From assembly GCF_042646165.1 (NCBI RefSeq), contig NZ_JBHRTC010000013.1: a stretch of DNA of 64,000 nt; one strand, written 5' to 3'. The notes under the pieces were generated by a model that was given only the letters and a program-made list of their open reading frames with translations, had not been told where the DNA came from and ran no database searches. Below, one piece after another: positions 17,228 to 24,921 of the stretch (positions are counted from its first letter, which is position 1; every line of letters starts with the position of its first letter). This stretch comes from Microbaculum marinum (GTDB taxonomy: Bacteria > Pseudomonadota > Alphaproteobacteria > Rhizobiales > Tepidamorphaceae). The position numbers and the translations under genes are program-made.

Positions 17228-18223
17228 TCAGCCGCCGTCCTCCAGGGCCCCCGGCGACCGCTTCAGGTAGCGTCGCGGCGGCGCGCCGAAGCGGCGGGTG
17301 AACGCGGTGATGAAGTTGGTGACGTGATTGTAGCCGACGCGGTAGGCGATCGTCTTGATCGGCACCGCTTCAGCCTGCAGCGCCAGCCGGGCGTGGTCGA
17401 GCCGGGCGTCGCGCAGCGTCTCGAACACGGTCGTGCCGAAGAGGGTGCGGAAGCCCCTGTTGAGCTCCTTCTCCGTCATCCCCGCGGCGGCGGCCAACGC
17501 GCCCAGGGTCGGCGGATCGCGCATGTCGGAGAGGAGCCGCTCGCGCGCCGCATGAATCGACCGGCGCTGGTCCGCGGTCAGGTCGTCCTGGCGGGCGCTC
17601 GGCCGCAGGTCGTATCCTGCCGCCTGCAGCGCGAAGAGCTGCAGGACCACGCCCTCCATGAAGATCGCCCGCAGCGGACCGTTCAGGTTCGGCGCGAACA
17701 GCGACCGCGCCAGCTGCCGGAGCACGCGGCCGGCCGGCGTCGACAGGATGATGCTGGCGTCGAAACCCTGGTCGATCAGCGCCTGGATCTCGCGGGGCAC
17801 CTGGCCGCCGAAGATCCGGGCGATCCGGTCGTCGCGGATCATGTAGCCGGCCAGCTTCAAGGTGCGCCCGGGCGCCGGCCGGTAGGTGGCGGTGCGGTCG
17901 GACGGCCGGAACAGGACCGAGTTCCTGCTGTCGATCGAGGCGCTCGGACCGTCCGACAGCATCAGGTCCACGGTTCCCTGCGCGGCGATGTTGGCGGCGA
18001 TCCAGGTTCCGTCGTCGCTCTGCCGCGGGGTGATGGTGACCGGCTGGTACACCTCGGCGGAGCTCAGGAAGACCCGGATGCCGGCTTCCAGTTCGACGAA
18101 CTCGGTGAGCAGCCGCCAGCGCTCGTCGTCGACGGAGATGCGCTCGCTGACCGGCAGGGTGCGCGCGTCGGCACCCTCGTACAAGAGCCATTCCGCGTCG
18201 ACCGGCAGCGCAGCCCCAGTCAC
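17228..18223 (-). CDS. AraC family transcriptional regulator
   Basis: A 331-aa protein. The C-terminal 100 residues are a two-HTH AraC domain: PPTLGALAAAAGMTEKELNR, FRTLFGTTVFETLRDARLDH, RLALQAEAVPIKTIAYRVGY, then VTNFITAFTRRFGAPPRRYL. The N-terminal 220 residues are a sensing domain without a recognised fold. GTG at 18223 is chosen because GAGGACAGG precedes it; in-frame starts further up lack a ribosome site and would extend into the promoter region of the divergent secreted-protein module. It is likely the regulator of that module. Confidence 0.85.
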   Translation of the reverse strand: MTGAALPVDAEWLLYEGADARTLPVSERISVDDERWRLLTEFVELEAGIRVFLSSAEVYQPVTITPRQSDDGTWIAANIAAQGTVDLMLSDGPSASIDSRNSVLFRPSDRTATYRPAPGRTLKLAGYMIRDDRIARIFGGQVPREIQALIDQGFDASIILSTPAGRVLRQLARSLFAPNLNGPLRAIFMEGVVLQLFALQAAGYDLRPSARQDDLTADQRRSIHAARERLLSDMRDPPTLGALAAAAGMTEKELNRGFRTLFGTTVFETLRDARLDHARLALQAEAVPIKTIAYRVGYNHVTNFITAFTRRFGAPPRRYLKRSPGALEDGG

Positions 18224-18287
18224 AGCCCTGTCCTCACCCCCATGCGGTCGCACGAAATGTGGCTCACGACCGGCCCGCATACAACCA

Positions 18288-18313
18288 TTATCTGCGGGCG
18301 GGCCTGCATATAA
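18288..18313. promoter_or_regulatory. Imperfect dyad with TATAAC box, module copy 1
   Basis: TTATCTGCG (18288-18296), an 8-nt spacer, then TGCATATAA (18305-18313). It aligns base for base with the perfect dyad at 21540-21565 and lies 163 bp before the ATG at 18476. TATAAC at 18309 could serve as a -10 box. It sits between the divergent AraC gene and the secreted module, so it is a candidate operator for both. Confidence 0.5.
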
Positions 18314-18475
18314 CGCTCTGATTGATGACGCGCAGCCATCGTGCTTCCGTTCGTCGGGATCTGACCTAACGGAATATGGGCATACCTGTCGCTCGGCGGA
18401 AGACCTTCCGCCGCGCGCAGATGGTTCTGCGCCTCCTCGGCGAGGCGACGTGTCTTTCAACCGCTGGAGGCTTGC

Positions 18476-19018
18476 ATGACCCGGGTTTCAATATTTGCCG
18501 CCGCTGCCGTGGCGATGTTCACGGCGAACGCATGGGGAGGGCCGATCTACGGTCCGGACGTGACCAACTGCAAGGACCGCAACTGCAACGCCATGGAAAT
18601 CGGCGGCACGGTGCCGGGATTCCTGGCCTCCGCCTTGCCCTGGACGACGCAACTCTACGCCGGACCGGGCGAATGCCTGCGCCTCGAGGTGACCTCGCAG
18701 GAAGCCGACCTGGAGATGCGGGTCGTCTCGCCGGACGGCACGAACACCTGGTCAAGCGACGATTCGGCGATGGCGCCGTGCCCGCTGTGTCCGCTGGCCG
18801 CGATCAAGACCCGGAAGACCGACGGCTGGTACACGGTGCATGTCGGCGAATGGGGCGGTGAATCGGTGCAGGCGAACTTCACGCTCGCCTATGGACGCTA
18901 CAGGCGCCAGGCCAATCCGAACTGCACGTCATTCGTCCCGCCGGCAGATGCAGGCGAGGTCAGGAAGGGCGGCGAAAGCCCGATGCCCGATCCGGAGACC
19001 GCGCCCGGCGGCGACTGA
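18476..19018 (+). CDS. 180-aa secreted protein, module copy 1
   Basis: Signal peptide MTRVSIFAAAAVAMFTANAWG, then a mature beta-rich domain. Its core includes LYAGPGECLRLEVTSQEADL, then EMRVVSPDGTNTWSSDDS, APCPLCPLAAIKTRKTDGWY, and TVHVGEWGGESVQANFTLAY. A pattern of strand, PDG turn, and GWYTVHVGEWGG near the end resembles bacterial pre-peptidase C-terminal (PPC)-like beta-sandwiches; this is an inference from the pattern only. Six Cys, including CPLCP, suggest disulfides. GGAGGCTTGC precedes the ATG. The paralogue at 21724-22266 has the same length and is about five-sixths identical by eye. Confidence 0.8.
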   Translation: MTRVSIFAAAAVAMFTANAWGGPIYGPDVTNCKDRNCNAMEIGGTVPGFLASALPWTTQLYAGPGECLRLEVTSQEADLEMRVVSPDGTNTWSSDDSAMAPCPLCPLAAIKTRKTDGWYTVHVGEWGGESVQANFTLAYGRYRRQANPNCTSFVPPADAGEVRKGGESPMPDPETAPGGD

Positions 19019-19105
19019 GCGGCCGGGCAACGGAACGCGGACCGCCGCGAGGCCAGGGGGCCGGGGGCGGTCCGGTCGTCGACTGTCAATTCTGGAGAGT
19101 TCGTG

Positions 19106-21187
19106 ATGAAGACAACGTGGGCAAGAAAGCTGAGTCTCGCGGTCGCCGCGGCAGCATTTGCATATGCACTTTCGCCGGGAACCGCACCCGACGCTTTCGC
19201 CAAGACGGGGGCCGGTGAGAGCGGCGAGCAGACCTCCCGGTCGGATGCTGGAAAAAAGAAAAAGAAGAAGGTCGCCGACGAGATTCCGTCGATGACGATC
19301 ACGATCAGGAACAACGATCCCGACAACAACATCTATCCGGTGCTGTCCACCGGCACCGCCATCACGGATCTGTGGTTGCGTGCATGGTTCGGGATCAAGA
19401 ACAAGGATTCCGACCAGGCGATAAAAGACAAGAAGCCATACTTCCCCAGACCGAACAATTTCCGGATCTACATCAATCCGAAAGGAAAGGGCATCGCGCC
19501 CGGCAAGAGCGTCACGCTCCAGTTGCCCCTGCTCACCCAACTGGTCCAGGGCGAGCCCACGCAGAAGGCCCCCGACGAGTTCATAGACTGGTGGGCCGGC
19601 GGGCACATCGCGATCTTCAGTTCTCCAAAGGAAAAAGGCCCGCCGCCCGAACTATCGGCCGAGTACAAGAATACGGAAGGGCAAACCAAGATCGAAGTGA
19701 AGGGTTACCTGAAGAAGCGCACCTGGCCCACTTGCGACGGCTGCCAGCCGCTGGAGTTCTACAAAACCGCGGGCGAGTTCAAGAACAACGTGCCGTTCCA
19801 GCTGACGGAATACACGCTGGGTGCGGTGAATCCCAAAGTCACGCAGCCCAATGCCGCGCCGTCGTTCGGATCCTTCTACGGCGCCGTCGACATCGACGTG
19901 TCCTATGTCGACACGGCGTTTCTGCCGGCTGTGATGGCCCCCCTCAACTCCAAGGACCCCGCGATCAACCAGGTCGGCTACGTCGGGACCCCGGTCACCA
20001 TCAAGTCGTTCAGGAAGTCGCTGACGTCGTTTCTCGACGACTACAAGGGGTGGCCGCAGTTCCAGACCGACTCGGAACCGAAGAAGCTGGTCCCGAAGAT
20101 CGCTTCCCTGCTGCACGCGCTTGCGACGGATACGACCCTGACTCCGCCGCCCTGGAAACCCGTCAAGCCGCTCGTCGACAACTGGAATGCCTGCAACAAC
20201 GAAGGCTCCGACACCTACAAGTCGCCGTTCTGCAACGCGGTGCGTGACGTCAGGGCGCTGTTCATCGCCAACTGGCAGAACTATGTGAAGATATATCCGA
20301 CGCTTCCCGACGATTGCGACCAGACGAAAAAGCCGTCAGGCGACAGTCCCCCCCAAGACCTGCTTATATCCCATGTCTACGGATTCAGTCCGTTCGTGGA
20401 AGGGTGCAACAATTTCTCCGACAAAAACAATCTGGAGGATACGCCGGGATACGCAGACACGAAGGACAGGAACAACAATGTGATACCGGGAAAGTTCCGT
20501 GCGGTGAAGCAGACCTTCGACGATCTGAACTACGGGAAGTTCGGTGTGTTCAATCCCTACGTGAACTTCATCCACGGCGAGAAGTATCTGAATGCCAAGA
20601 ACGCCTATGCCTATTCGGTCGACGACGCCGTCGGGAACCTGCAGGCGGACGGCACCGGCTTCATCCTCGCCGTCGGCGGCACGGATGGACTGCCGAACCC
20701 GAACCCGGCGTCGCCGCCGGTCCACGTGAACTTCGGCGCCGCTTCCGATTTCGGTCAGTGGACCCATTTCGGAGTGTGCACGACCGACGAGAAGAAGATC
20801 ATGGAGCGGCCCGTGAACCAGGACTTCCGCAGCCTCTCCATCTATGTCCAGGAGGACAAGCTGGACCAGTGCCCGATCAGCCTGCTGGCGGAGCGAACCA
20901 AGAAGAATGGAAACGTGATCGACCACAAGGTCTACAGTTTCGGGCTCAAGACGCTCGAGTTCACCGATGACCTGCCGCTGCCGCCGAAGAGCCCGATCAA
21001 CCAGAAGACCCACGCGCCGATCAACTGCGAGATCGCCGACGACCCGACGGTGAAGAGGCTGTGCTGCGATATATTCGCCTATACAATAAAGAGCATCACC
21101 AGGGAACCGCCCGCGAGGAACGTGCAGGTTCCGGGCCTGTACTCGATCGACGACAAGGTCTGTCCGGATATTCCGCCTGCCAAGTAG
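19106..21187 (+). CDS. Large secreted protein of unknown function, module copy 1
   Basis: A 693-aa product with a signal peptide (residues 1-32, cleavage near AFA-KT). A Lys6 tract (residues 50-55) follows, then a long beta-rich region. Landmarks shared with the paralogue are WLRAWFGIKNKDSD, a PNNFRIYINPKGKGI block, FGSFYGAVDIDVSYVDTAFL, YAYSVDDAVGNLQADG, AVGGTDGLPNPNPASPP, HFGVCTT and RLCCDIFAYT. About ten Cys are present, including CDGC and CC. No transmembrane segment, catalytic motif or known domain is evident. Start at ATG 19106, with GGAGAG at 19094-19099; the paralogue starts at the same aligned position. Probably secreted or outer-surface and acting with the 180-aa protein. Confidence 0.8.
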   Translation: MKTTWARKLSLAVAAAAFAYALSPGTAPDAFAKTGAGESGEQTSRSDAGKKKKKKVADEIPSMTITIRNNDPDNNIYPVLSTGTAITDLWLRAWFGIKNKDSDQAIKDKKPYFPRPNNFRIYINPKGKGIAPGKSVTLQLPLLTQLVQGEPTQKAPDEFIDWWAGGHIAIFSSPKEKGPPPELSAEYKNTEGQTKIEVKGYLKKRTWPTCDGCQPLEFYKTAGEFKNNVPFQLTEYTLGAVNPKVTQPNAAPSFGSFYGAVDIDVSYVDTAFLPAVMAPLNSKDPAINQVGYVGTPVTIKSFRKSLTSFLDDYKGWPQFQTDSEPKKLVPKIASLLHALATDTTLTPPPWKPVKPLVDNWNACNNEGSDTYKSPFCNAVRDVRALFIANWQNYVKIYPTLPDDCDQTKKPSGDSPPQDLLISHVYGFSPFVEGCNNFSDKNNLEDTPGYADTKDRNNNVIPGKFRAVKQTFDDLNYGKFGVFNPYVNFIHGEKYLNAKNAYAYSVDDAVGNLQADGTGFILAVGGTDGLPNPNPASPPVHVNFGAASDFGQWTHFGVCTTDEKKIMERPVNQDFRSLSIYVQEDKLDQCPISLLAERTKKNGNVIDHKVYSFGLKTLEFTDDLPLPPKSPINQKTHAPINCEIADDPTVKRLCCDIFAYTIKSITREPPARNVQVPGLYSIDDKVCPDIPPAK

Positions 21188-21233
21188 GCCGGACCGTCGC
21201 AACGCGGCGTAACCCGCCGCAACCCACCGAGAC

Positions 21234-21260
21234 CGCCGCGGGCCCCCGGGGCCCGCGGCG
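21234..21260 (+). terminator. 13-bp GC-only hairpin after module 1
   Basis: CGCCGCGGGCCCC and GGGGCCCGCGGCG are perfect inverted arms around a single C. The stem must open a few pairs at the tip, but stays very stable. No T-run follows, so it may be a Rho-assisted or attenuating hairpin rather than a classic intrinsic terminator. Confidence 0.5.
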
Positions 21261-21283
21261 CAGGGCAAAAGCCCCGATCTTTC

Positions 21284-21376
21284 CAGGGCCACGCGTCCCG
21301 ACCACGCGATCGCGTACTGCGCCTCGTTGTCCTTCAGGAGCTGGGCGGGCTGCGCGCCGGACTGCCACCAGATCGT
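21284..21376 (-). pseudogene. Internal fragment of a polyamine-type ABC transporter substrate-binding protein
   Basis: Reading leftward from the N gap, 31 codons give WWQSGAQPAQLLKDNEAQYA and then IAWSGRVAL. This is close to the WWTSGAQPPQLL...AYNGR motif of spermidine/putrescine-binding proteins (PotD-like). The likeness stops after RVAL and does not resume past the gap, and there is no start or ligand-binding lobe. It is either a degraded gene remnant or the edge of a contig placed here wrongly. Fragment identity is by motif, so confidence is moderate. Confidence 0.5.
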
Positions 21377-21434
21377 NNNNNNNNNNNNNNNNNNNNNNNN
21401 NNNNNNNNNNNNNNNNNNNNNNNNNNNNNNNNNN
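21377..21434. other. Assembly gap (58 N)
   Basis: A run of 58 undetermined bases. The join to its left carries the ABC-receptor fragment, and to its right the sequence leads directly into the module 2 promoter. The real gap length and order are unproven. Confidence 0.95.
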
Positions 21435-21539
21435 TCAGGCGGCGGGCCGTCGGGGGTGGCCTGGCCGCCTGCAGCTCCCGATGCGCGATCCGCAGGCGCC
21501 CGACGGCGCAGCTCCGCCTCAGGGCGGCCGCCCCCGACC

Positions 21540-21565
21540 TTATATGCGCGCCGGCCCGCATATAA
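21540..21565. promoter_or_regulatory. Perfect dyad with TATAAC box, module copy 2
   Basis: TTATATGCG (21540-21548), an 8-nt spacer CGCCGGCC, then CGCATATAA (21557-21565): nine-base arms without a mismatch. It lies 159 bp before the ATG at 21724, matching the dyad before module 1. TATAAC (21561-21566) is a possible -10 box. Confidence 0.6.
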
Positions 21566-21723
21566 CGCTCCGGTTGAAATCACGAAGTCGCCATGGTGCG
21601 CTGAGGATCTTCCCCTAGGGGAACTACGAGACTCCACGACACGGCGCGACCCGGTTACGCCGCGCACGTGCGTTTTTGCGCCTCGCCTGCGGGGCAAACC
21701 TTTTCCAGACAGGGGAGGCTTGA

Positions 21724-22266
21724 ATGATCCGTTTTTCACTCCTGGCCGCCGCCGCCGTTTCACTGCTTGCGGCGAATGCATCGGCGGGGCCCGTCTACGG
21801 TCCCGAGGTGACCAACTGCAAGGGACGCAACTGCAAGTCCATGGAACTCGGCGGCACGGTGCCGGGATTTCTCGCTTCCGCCTTGCCCTGGACGATGCAG
21901 CTCTACGCCGGACCGGGCGAATGCCTGCGCCTCGAGGTGACCTCGCAGGAAGCCGACCTGGAGATGCGGGTCGTCTCGCCGGACGGGACGAACACCTGGG
22001 CGAACGACGATTCGACCCTCGCGCCGTGCCCGCTGTGTCCGCTGAGCGCCATCAAGACCCGGAAGACCGACGGCTGGTACACGGTGCATGTCGGCGAGTG
22101 GGGCGGTGAATCCGTGCAGGCGAACTTCACCCTCGCCTATGGCCGCTACAAGCGCCAGGCCAACCCGAACTGCACGTCGTTCGTCCCGCCGGCCGATGCC
22201 GGTGCGGTCAGGAAGGGCGGCGCGAGCCCGAAGCCCGACGCGGCGACGGCGCCAGGCGGCAACTGA
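21724..22266 (+). CDS. 180-aa secreted protein, module copy 2
   Basis: Paralogue of the 18476-19018 protein with the same length and order of motifs. Signal peptide MIRFSLLAAAAVSLLAANASA, then VTNCKGRNCKSMELGGTVPG and a nearly unchanged core that includes TSQEADLEMRVVSPDGTNTW. Differences cluster in the signal peptide and the last 25 residues. GGGGAGGCTTGA precedes the ATG. Secreted; function unknown. In the same operon as the 677-aa gene. Confidence 0.8.
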   Translation: MIRFSLLAAAAVSLLAANASAGPVYGPEVTNCKGRNCKSMELGGTVPGFLASALPWTMQLYAGPGECLRLEVTSQEADLEMRVVSPDGTNTWANDDSTLAPCPLCPLSAIKTRKTDGWYTVHVGEWGGESVQANFTLAYGRYKRQANPNCTSFVPPADAGAVRKGGASPKPDAATAPGGN

Positions 22267-22356
22267 GCCGCCAGGCAACCCGAGCGCGGATCGCCGGGAG
22301 GCCAGGGGGGCCGGGGGCGGTCCGGTCATCGACCAAGACATTCTGGAGAATTCGTT

Positions 22357-24390
22357 ATGAAATCCAAGTGGAGAGGGACGCGGTCCCTGGCTGCGGCAAT
22401 CGTCGCCACGGGGTGCGCCCTGACTTTCGTTTCGCCGCAGCCCCCGGCCCACGCGGGGCCGGTGTTCGGCATGCCGGAGAAGCCGCCGGCGGCAACGCCA
22501 ATTCCGACGATGACCATCAAAATCTACAACAACGAGAAGGACTACAGCATCTATCCGGTGATCACGACGGGAACCAGCGACAGCGATCTCTGGCTGCGGT
22601 CCTGGTTCGGAATCAAAAACAAGGATTCAGATGACGCGATCGATAGCGGGAAGCCCTTCTTCCCGAAGAATAACAATTACCGGATCTACATAAATCCCGA
22701 GGGCAAGGGCATCCCGCCCCGCGGCAGCGTGACGGTGACGCTTCCGTTATTTACCCAGCTCGTTGCGAATCCGACTCAGAAGGCCGACGACGAGTTCATG
22801 GACTGGTGGGGCGGCTCACACATAGAGATATTCGCGGCACCGGCCGCCGACGGCAAGCCGCCGCCCGAGCTAGCGGCCTTCTACAAGAAAAAGGACAAGC
22901 AGACCGAGGTCGATCTCAAGTCGCTGCCGAAGGATGCCGTCCTGCCGACATGCAAGGACTGTCAACCGCTCAAGTTCTTCAGGGACACGTCCGGCGTGTT
23001 CAAGAACAACGCGCCGTACCAGTTGGCCGAGTTCACGCTGGGAGCGATCAACCACAACGTCGATCCACCCGGTTTCGGGTCCTTCTACGGAGCGGTCGAC
23101 ATCGACGTGTCCTATGTCGACACGGCCTTTCTTCCCGCGGTGATGGCGCCGATCAACGACGAGGAGACGTCGGACCTCAACCATGTCGGATATGTCGGCA
23201 CGCCGATGCGCATCGACACGTTCCGCAACAAGCTCGCCAAGTTTCTGAAGGCCTATCCGGGCTGGCCGCAGTTCCTGTCCGAGGACAAGCCGCGAGAGCC
23301 AATTCTGAAGATCGCCTCGCCGCTACACGCGTTCGCGGGCGATACGGACCTGACCGATCCCAAGTCGTGGGCAATCTTTCCGGTGCTGCGCAAACAGTGG
23401 GAGGACTGCACGACGTCAGGCTCGAAGACCTACAATCAGACGATTTGCACGCAAATGCGAACGGTGCGGGACCTGTTTCAGGCAAACTACGACAACTACG
23501 TGAAGATCTTTCCTAACACGAAGGGCTGCCACAAGGACCTGGGACCCGCGAAGCTGACCTCCGATCTGATGATCGCACAAGTCTACGCCTTCGGCCCGTT
23601 CACCCAGAACTGCGACAACTTCGCCGATAAGAACAGGATCGAACTGACGCCCGGATATACGGACGACAACAAGGTCGGGAACGCAAAATTTGCCGCCGCC
23701 AAAAAGGCATTCGACGACCTGAACTACTGGAAGGACGGCTCGTTCAACCCCTACGTCCTTTTCATTCACAACAAGCCGTATCTCAACGCGCCCAACACCT
23801 ACGCCTATTCGGTGGATGACGCCGTCGGCAACCTGCAGGCCGACGGCAACGGCTTCGTCCTTGCCGTGGGTGGGACGAGGGGGCTGCCCAATCCCAATCC
23901 GGCGTCGCCGCCGGTCAACGTGAACTTCGGCTCCGGCAACATGTTCGGCGAGTTCACCCATTTCGGCGTCTGCACGACCAAGAAGAAGGATATCAACCGG
24001 GTGGTGAACCCGGACTACAGGAGCATTCCGGTCTATGTGCAGGAGGACAATCTCTCCAAGTGCCCAATCAGCCTGCTGGCGAAGTGGGCGCCGGGCGGCG
24101 AGGAGGTCGTCTACAGCTTCAAGCTGAAGACGCTCGACTTCACCTACAACTTCAATCCCAAAAAGGCGATAGACACCAAGACACACGCGCCCATCGACTG
24201 CGACGGGCTCGACCCGATTCCGCAGCGCCTGTGCTGCGATATCTACGCCTATGCGGAGAGAAGCATCGGCAAGGGGCCGGAGGCCCGGTATGCCGTCCTT
24301 CCGGCGCTTTATCCGCATGACGGCCCGCAGAAGTGCCCCGACATACCGCCGCCGAGCAAGGTGAAGAAAAAGAAGAAGAAGAACAGGTAG
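22357..24390 (+). CDS. Large secreted protein of unknown function, module copy 2
   Basis: A 677-aa paralogue of the 19106-21187 protein, roughly 55-65% identical by eye. Signal peptide about residues 1-30 (AIVATGCALTFVSPQPPAHA). Shared landmarks are DLWLRSWFGIKNKDSD, a NNNYRIYINPEGKGI block, FGSFYGAVDIDVSYVDTAFL, YAYSVDDAVGNLQADG, RGLPNPNPASPPVNV and RLCCDIYAY. Here the Lys-rich tract is at the extreme C-terminus (KVKKKKKKNR) instead of after the signal peptide. TTCTGGAGA sits before the ATG, as in copy 1. No enzyme motif seen. Confidence 0.8.
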   Translation: MKSKWRGTRSLAAAIVATGCALTFVSPQPPAHAGPVFGMPEKPPAATPIPTMTIKIYNNEKDYSIYPVITTGTSDSDLWLRSWFGIKNKDSDDAIDSGKPFFPKNNNYRIYINPEGKGIPPRGSVTVTLPLFTQLVANPTQKADDEFMDWWGGSHIEIFAAPAADGKPPPELAAFYKKKDKQTEVDLKSLPKDAVLPTCKDCQPLKFFRDTSGVFKNNAPYQLAEFTLGAINHNVDPPGFGSFYGAVDIDVSYVDTAFLPAVMAPINDEETSDLNHVGYVGTPMRIDTFRNKLAKFLKAYPGWPQFLSEDKPREPILKIASPLHAFAGDTDLTDPKSWAIFPVLRKQWEDCTTSGSKTYNQTICTQMRTVRDLFQANYDNYVKIFPNTKGCHKDLGPAKLTSDLMIAQVYAFGPFTQNCDNFADKNRIELTPGYTDDNKVGNAKFAAAKKAFDDLNYWKDGSFNPYVLFIHNKPYLNAPNTYAYSVDDAVGNLQADGNGFVLAVGGTRGLPNPNPASPPVNVNFGSGNMFGEFTHFGVCTTKKKDINRVVNPDYRSIPVYVQEDNLSKCPISLLAKWAPGGEEVVYSFKLKTLDFTYNFNPKKAIDTKTHAPIDCDGLDPIPQRLCCDIYAYAERSIGKGPEARYAVLPALYPHDGPQKCPDIPPPSKVKKKKKKNR

Positions 24391-24921
24391 CGGAGCGACG
24401 GCGCCGTTCCGGGAATCGCCGCGAGGCCATCGGGTCCGCGCCGGGCGACCGGACACCGTTCGGGGCGACCGGCCCCGACAGCGAGATCGCCGGCGGTGTG
24501 GGGGCACTGCCGGCGGTCTTGCATCTTCCTGTCCCTGTTATCCGGGTATCCCTGTCCTTGCGTTCGGAAACTCCGCGACCGGCGGGCCAGGCGGGCGGCC
24601 AGCGCGCCTGCCTCCTCGAGCACCGCCGGGCGGTCCGCGGAATTCGGCGGAGCGCGCGATGTCCGCCCGAACGTCGCCCGGATGTCGACTGGGTCGATCG
24701 CGAATCCGCTCCCTGATCGCCATCGCTCGGGACGCTGCGACAACGGGTCTGCCACTCGTCCCGGCCGCGGAGATTTCCCGTCTCCCGCAATTCACCCCGC
24801 AAGGGCGCGTAAGGTATGGCATGAGCGCTTCGAATATGATTGTATTATTGTAATAGTCATCAATGACTCGCCATAAGTGCGTGGTCGAAGCCGCGTAGAC
24901 GGCGCCACGATGGGAGGGAGA
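24391..24921. other. Intergenic stretch before the catabolic island
   Basis: About 530 bp without a supportable gene. The last 85 bp are relatively AT-rich and hold operator site A. Between 24391 and 24830 I see nothing that stands out. Confidence 0.45.
24839..24858 (+). promoter_or_regulatory. GntR-type operator site A
   Basis: ATTGTATTATTGTAATAGTC, about 65 bp before the SDR gene that heads the LIV-type operon. It aligns with the six other sites between 32 and 48 kb, with mismatches in the second half. Proposed target of the GntR-FCD protein encoded at 39437-40132. Confidence 0.55.

Larger units (their letters stand above)
18288..21187 (+). repeat. Tandem duplicated secreted-protein module, unit 1
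   Basis: Promoter dyad, 180-aa gene, about 85-bp spacer and 693-aa gene. Each part has a counterpart, in the same order and strand, in unit 2 at 21540-24390, offset by about 3.25 kb. The intergenic spacers share the Gly-rich CCAGGGGGCCGGGGGCGGTC block followed by a TTCTGGAGA ribosome site. Confidence 0.85.
21188..21723. other. Intergenic stretch with hairpin, gene fragment, assembly gap and promoter dyad
   Basis: Between the two modules. In order: a strong GC hairpin, a leftward fragment that reads as a polyamine-type ABC receptor, a run of N, then sequence that ends in the promoter dyad of module 2. Apart from the annotated items I see no gene. Confidence 0.6.
21540..24390 (+). repeat. Tandem duplicated secreted-protein module, unit 2
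   Basis: The second copy of the dyad, 180-aa gene, spacer and large gene. The short gene carries a stretch of more than 80 bp (21900-21985) identical to unit 1, whereas the large gene has diverged strongly. Confidence 0.85.

Noticed and set aside
19106..24390. Large module proteins as thaumatin or GH64 glucanase-type proteins
   Set aside because: The FGSFYGAVDIDVSYVD block gave a passing resemblance, but no catalytic residues or the disulfide pattern of those families could be matched.
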